A model generated the notes under the pieces. It was not told where the DNA came from and did not search any database. It was given only the letters and a program-made list of their open reading frames with translations. Shown here in pieces: positions 14,944-17,452 of a stretch of DNA of 17,452 bases. The position numbers and the translations under genes are program-made. Each line of letters opens with the position of its first letter. Position 1 is the first letter of the stretch. Origin of the DNA: JACDDK01 sp038198445 (GTDB taxonomy: Bacteria > Actinomycetota > Rubrobacteria > Rubrobacterales > Rubrobacteraceae); the NCBI GenBank assembly GCA_038198445.1, contig JBBPZZ010000098.1:1-17452 (forward strand), in the 5' to 3' direction.

Positions 14944-15073
14944 ACGGAGCGTAACGTTTTCATATATACGAATTTATACATGTTTTGTGTACGCTTTTGG
15001 TCCACGCATCAGATGATCTACGCTAACATGGATCATTGGAAGGATTTGGAGAAGATCGGGATGGAGGTTTACC
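14944..15073. promoter_or_regulatory. Divergent senB/senA promoter region with AT-rich dyad
   Basis: This 130-base gap must hold both promoters. For senB, a TATAAAT on the minus strand (14972-14978) would start a short leader. For senA, TTGGTC (14997-15002 region) and TACGCT (about 15019-15024), 16 bases apart, are a weak candidate. An imperfect 22-bp dyad at 14961-14982 (arms CATATATA and TATACATG, 7 of 8 pairs) overlaps the senB -10 and could be an operator. The AT richness stands out from the surroundings. All assignments are pattern matches. Confidence 0.45.
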
Positions 15074-16408
15074 GTGCCCATGCAACAGGACTTCAAGGAG
15101 CCGTCGGACGAACTCGTCGAAATGCTCACCGACAGCAGGAAGCGGACTCTGGAATTGGTGAGCGACCTCACGGACGAGCAGATGCTCGGGCCGCAATTAC
15201 GCATCGTGAACCCGCCGCTGTGGGAGATCGGTCACCTCGCCTGGTTCCAGGAACGCTGGAACCTCCGCCGCCTGACCGACGAGAATTTCCGGGCCTCGAA
15301 CGTCCTGGATCAGGGAGACGTGCTCTACGACTCGATGGAAGTGGCCCACGATACCCGCTGGGACCTGCCGCTGCTCTCCCGCGAGGAGACGCTCGCCTAC
15401 ATGCAGCGGGTCCTAGACCTCTCTCTTAACAAGCTGCGTGTCGAGGGACCGAACTCCGAGACGGACTACTTCATCCGTCTCGCCGCCTTCCACGAGGACA
15501 TGCACGGCGAGGCCTTCACCTACACCCGCCACACCCACGGCCTCGCCGCGCCCCCGCTCTCCGACCACGACCCGAAGGTCATCGAAGGTCAGCCGGCCGG
15601 ACCCCTGGAAGGCGACGTAAAGATACCCGGTGGCGAGTTCATGCTCGGGGCGACGCCCAACATGGGCTTCGTCTTCGACAACGAGAAATGGGCGCATCCC
15701 GTGGAAGTCGCACCGTTCGAGATGGCCCGCACACCCGTAACCAACGAGCAGTTCGCGGCCTTCGTAGACGACGGCGGCTACGAACGAAAAGAACTCTGGA
15801 GCGATGAGGGCCGGAGGTGGCTCCAAGCCACCAGCGCGCCACATCCGGTCTACTGGTCCAGGCGGGACGGCGTATGGTATCGTCGTCACTTCGCTAAGAC
15901 GGAACTGCTTCCGCCGCACCAGCCGATCATCCACGTCAACTGGTACGAGGCCGGGGCCTACTGCCGCTGGGCCGGACGCCGCCTGCCGACAGAGGCCGAA
16001 TGGGAGTTGGCCGCCTCCGCCGAGCCCACACCCGAGGGCGGTGGCGTCACGGATCGCAAGCGCCTCTACCCGTGGGGCGACGAGCAGATCACCCCGGAGC
16101 GCGCCAACCTCGACGGGCGTCTTCTCGGGCCGGTGGACGTAGCCGCCTTCCCGGAAGGCGACAGCGCGTTCGGGGTGCGGCAGATGATCGGGAACACCTG
16201 GGAATGGTGCTCGGACGACTTCGGCCCGTACCCCGGCTTCGTCCCCGACCCCTACAAGGACTACTCCGAGCCCTGGTTCGGAGATCACAAGGTAATGCGC
16301 GGCGGTTGCTGGGCAACCCGAGGCCGCATGCTCCGCAACACCTGGCGCAACTTCGCCATGCCGGACAGGAGGGACATCTTCGCGGGGTTGAGGACGTGTA
16401 CCCTTTAG
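15074..16408 (+). CDS. senA: Selenoneine synthase SenA (EgtB-like non-haem iron enzyme)
   Basis: A 444-residue protein with an N-terminal DinB-like helical domain (about 10-160) and a C-terminal formylglycine-generating-enzyme-like domain (about 180-444), the architecture of EgtB and SenA. It would couple hercynine with the SenB selenosugar using O2 to yield, after C-Se cleavage, selenoneine. The iron-binding histidines are visible: H54 in EIGHLAWFQERW, and H140 and H144 in FHEDMHGEA. The end, RNFAMPDRRDIFAGLRTCTL, is the SenA type rather than typical EgtB. The GTG at 15074 has GGAGG 7-11 bases before it and is preferred over the ATG at 15080. No egtD (hercynine synthesis) lies in the window, so hercynine must come from elsewhere in the genome or from uptake. 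Confidence 0.93.
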   Translation: MPMQQDFKEPSDELVEMLTDSRKRTLELVSDLTDEQMLGPQLRIVNPPLWEIGHLAWFQERWNLRRLTDENFRASNVLDQGDVLYDSMEVAHDTRWDLPLLSREETLAYMQRVLDLSLNKLRVEGPNSETDYFIRLAAFHEDMHGEAFTYTRHTHGLAAPPLSDHDPKVIEGQPAGPLEGDVKIPGGEFMLGATPNMGFVFDNEKWAHPVEVAPFEMARTPVTNEQFAAFVDDGGYERKELWSDEGRRWLQATSAPHPVYWSRRDGVWYRRHFAKTELLPPHQPIIHVNWYEAGAYCRWAGRRLPTEAEWELAASAEPTPEGGGVTDRKRLYPWGDEQITPERANLDGRLLGPVDVAAFPEGDSAFGVRQMIGNTWEWCSDDFGPYPGFVPDPYKDYSEPWFGDHKVMRGGCWATRGRMLRNTWRNFAMPDRRDIFAGLRTCTL

Positions 16409-16424
16409 GCGAAGGACAACGTAC

Positions 16425-17336
16425 TTATTTGGGTGCCTTTCGTTCTTCTTCGGATGGCTGAGGGAGGTCTCCGGCCTCGAAGAGATCCGACTCGACGATC
16501 CTGGTGAGAAGGTCGGCCCCATAGGGTTGCTCGGCGATGGTGGCTTCGAGTACCCATAGCAGTTCCAACAGTTCGTGGGTCATCTGGATGGTCCAGCGTT
16601 CGGGACGGATCTCGTCCAGCGGCGATGAGCTTCTGCCGCTGGGCTCCTTCATCCGGTAATCGAGCCAGGACTTGACCACCCGGAGCCCCGAGACCCCGAA
16701 CTCCCACACCTCGGGCGATACCGGCCCCAGCTCGCCGTCTCCGACCCTGAGCGTCCATGACACCGGGTCGTAAGCGTGATCTTCCGGATAGCCCTCCGGC
16801 GTGTCCGGTATGGCACGGGCGACCTTTGCCTGACCGCGCGGAACGCCTTTCCCGCCGAACCGCTCGCCGTAGGTGTGCAGGTTGACGAGCCCGCGCCCGA
16901 AATCGGCGGCCTCGTGGAAGAGACCCGCGTCCCGCGTTACCGGGAGCCGTGGACCCGGCACCGCAAGCTCCTCGCCGAAAGACTCCACGTAGGCCGGGGT
17001 GGAGAGCAGCGCGTAGGCGTAGGCGAAGAGGTCTTCGACGGAGACTGCCTCGCCGTAAGCATCCGCGAGGGACTCCAGCAGCCCGCGCGCGACGTTCGGC
17101 TCCGTTGCCGCCGCGTCCCGCCACAGCGGGATCACGTCTTTGCCTCCGAAACTACCTCGGAAATGGTGTAGGTCAGGCACTTCGCTGGCGACGACGGCGG
17201 CTGGACCAATGCCAAGCACACCTGTTAGAAGGCTGGTCATGTAGAGTTGTTTGTCGCTGCGCGTCCGCCACAAAACGGGCTTCATGAAATCGCCGAGACG
17301 TGCGTCTCTTACCGGTAGTTTGTTGTTAGCGGGCAT
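16425..17336 (-). CDS. Stand-alone Type ISP restriction-modification C-terminal (specificity) domain
   Basis: A 303-residue protein matching only the C-terminal target-recognition domain of Type ISP single-chain restriction-modification enzymes (LlaBIII-like). Recognisable segments are VLWRTRSDKQLYMTSL, PDLHHFRGSFGG followed by VIPLWRD, EDLFAYAYALLSTPAYVESF, LHTYGERFGG, EVWEFGVSGLRVVKSWLDYR and SSPLDEIRPERWT. Complete enzymes exceed 1,000 residues and carry nuclease, helicase and methylase domains upstream; none is present, and an in-frame TAA lies upstream of the possible TTG start at 17372. I prefer the ATG at 17336, which overlaps the preceding gene's stop region by 11 bases. It is either a relic or a free specificity subunit. 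It converges with senA, with 16 bases between their stops. Confidence 0.8.
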   Translation of the reverse strand: MPANNKLPVRDARLGDFMKPVLWRTRSDKQLYMTSLLTGVLGIGPAAVVASEVPDLHHFRGSFGGKDVIPLWRDAAATEPNVARGLLESLADAYGEAVSVEDLFAYAYALLSTPAYVESFGEELAVPGPRLPVTRDAGLFHEAADFGRGLVNLHTYGERFGGKGVPRGQAKVARAIPDTPEGYPEDHAYDPVSWTLRVGDGELGPVSPEVWEFGVSGLRVVKSWLDYRMKEPSGRSSSPLDEIRPERWTIQMTHELLELLWVLEATIAEQPYGADLLTRIVESDLFEAGDLPQPSEEERKAPK

Positions 17337-17452
17337 AGAGATAGAGCCCTCTCCCCGAAAACACGCGCTCAAGCAGCACTCTTAGCTCTGGTGGTGGGGG
17401 CTTGTCGGAGAACGCCTTCCAGTAGCGCCAAAGCATCACCCACGGCTCCAGC
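17326..17452 (-). CDS. 3' end of an unrecognised gene, cut by window edge
   Basis: The minus-strand frame ending at TAA 17326-17328 encodes 41 residues, including LEPWVMLWRYWKAFSDKPP and LERVFSGRGLYLYAR. Third codon positions are mostly G or C, as in real genes here, whereas the competing minus-strand frame is poor in GC at that position. Family unknown. It overlaps the start of the Type ISP-domain gene by 11 bases, so the two could be co-transcribed. Confidence 0.4.
   Translation of the reverse strand, partial: LEPWVMLWRYWKAFSDKPPPPELRVLLERVFSGRGLYLYAR

Noticed and set aside
15074..16408. Ergothioneine EgtB instead of SenA
   Set aside because: The neighbours are senB and selD, and the C-terminal RNFxxPDRRDIFAG-type ending fits SenA; no egtA, egtC or egtD is adjacent.
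15413..16522. 369-codon minus-strand frame opposite senA
   Set aside because: Antisense to senA, whose motifs are clear; the frame has no recognisable domain and also runs into the neighbouring gene.
1..17452. CRISPR arrays, tRNA or rRNA genes, riboswitches
   Set aside because: No regularly spaced direct repeats or recognisable cloverleaf or rRNA segments were seen by eye on either strand; a tRNAscan or Rfam run would be needed to exclude them fully.

Overview
This window looks like part of a high-GC actinobacterial chromosome, most likely Rubrobacter or a close deep-branching relative. The evidence is GC-rich third codon positions, several F420-type oxidoreductases, and GTG/TTG starts in tightly overlapping genes. 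The genus is an inference; there is no rRNA here to confirm it.

Left part (about 1-11,330). The first 150 bases hold the junction of two broken genes: an IS630-like transposase N-terminus on the + strand and a VOC/glyoxalase-type ring-cleaving dioxygenase truncated at its C-terminus on the - strand. Next comes a run of minus-strand genes with almost no gaps, read from right to left: a DUF5519-PPOX fusion, a MarR repressor, an NADPH-dependent FMN reductase, a DHA2 MFS pump, an LLM-class oxidoreductase, an F420-type PPOX protein, an ABC exporter half with a degenerate ATP site, an F420/NADPH reductase-like protein, a nitroreductase, a zinc alcohol dehydrogenase, a stand-alone LigD 3'-phosphoesterase domain, the partner ABC exporter half, and the broken dioxygenase. 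A clear promoter with a perfect 14-bp palindrome at its expected start site precedes the first gene. The run therefore looks like one MarR-controlled operon of about 11 kb for xenobiotic or electrophile detoxification: flavin/F420 reductases, efflux pumps and one DNA-end-repair domain.

Middle (11,463-12,770). An AEC-family permease on the - strand and a small two-helix membrane protein on the + strand.

Right part (12,889-16,408). A complete selenoneine biosynthesis core: selD/senC (selenophosphate synthetase) and senB (selenosugar synthase) on the - strand, divergent from senA (selenoneine synthase) on the + strand. The key observation is that selD is longer than a simple ORF call shows. Its true start is at 13,935, and the catalytic cysteine codon is an in-frame TGA (13,882-13,884). 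That codon is followed by a perfect 8-bp hairpin with a GGT loop, at the position expected for a bacterial SECIS element. The selenophosphate synthetase that feeds selenoneine synthesis therefore appears to be a selenoprotein itself, which links the small-molecule selenium pathway to the selenocysteine machinery, encoded elsewhere.

Right edge (16,425-17,452). A stand-alone C-terminal domain of a Type ISP restriction-modification enzyme, and the end of an unrecognised gene cut by the window edge.
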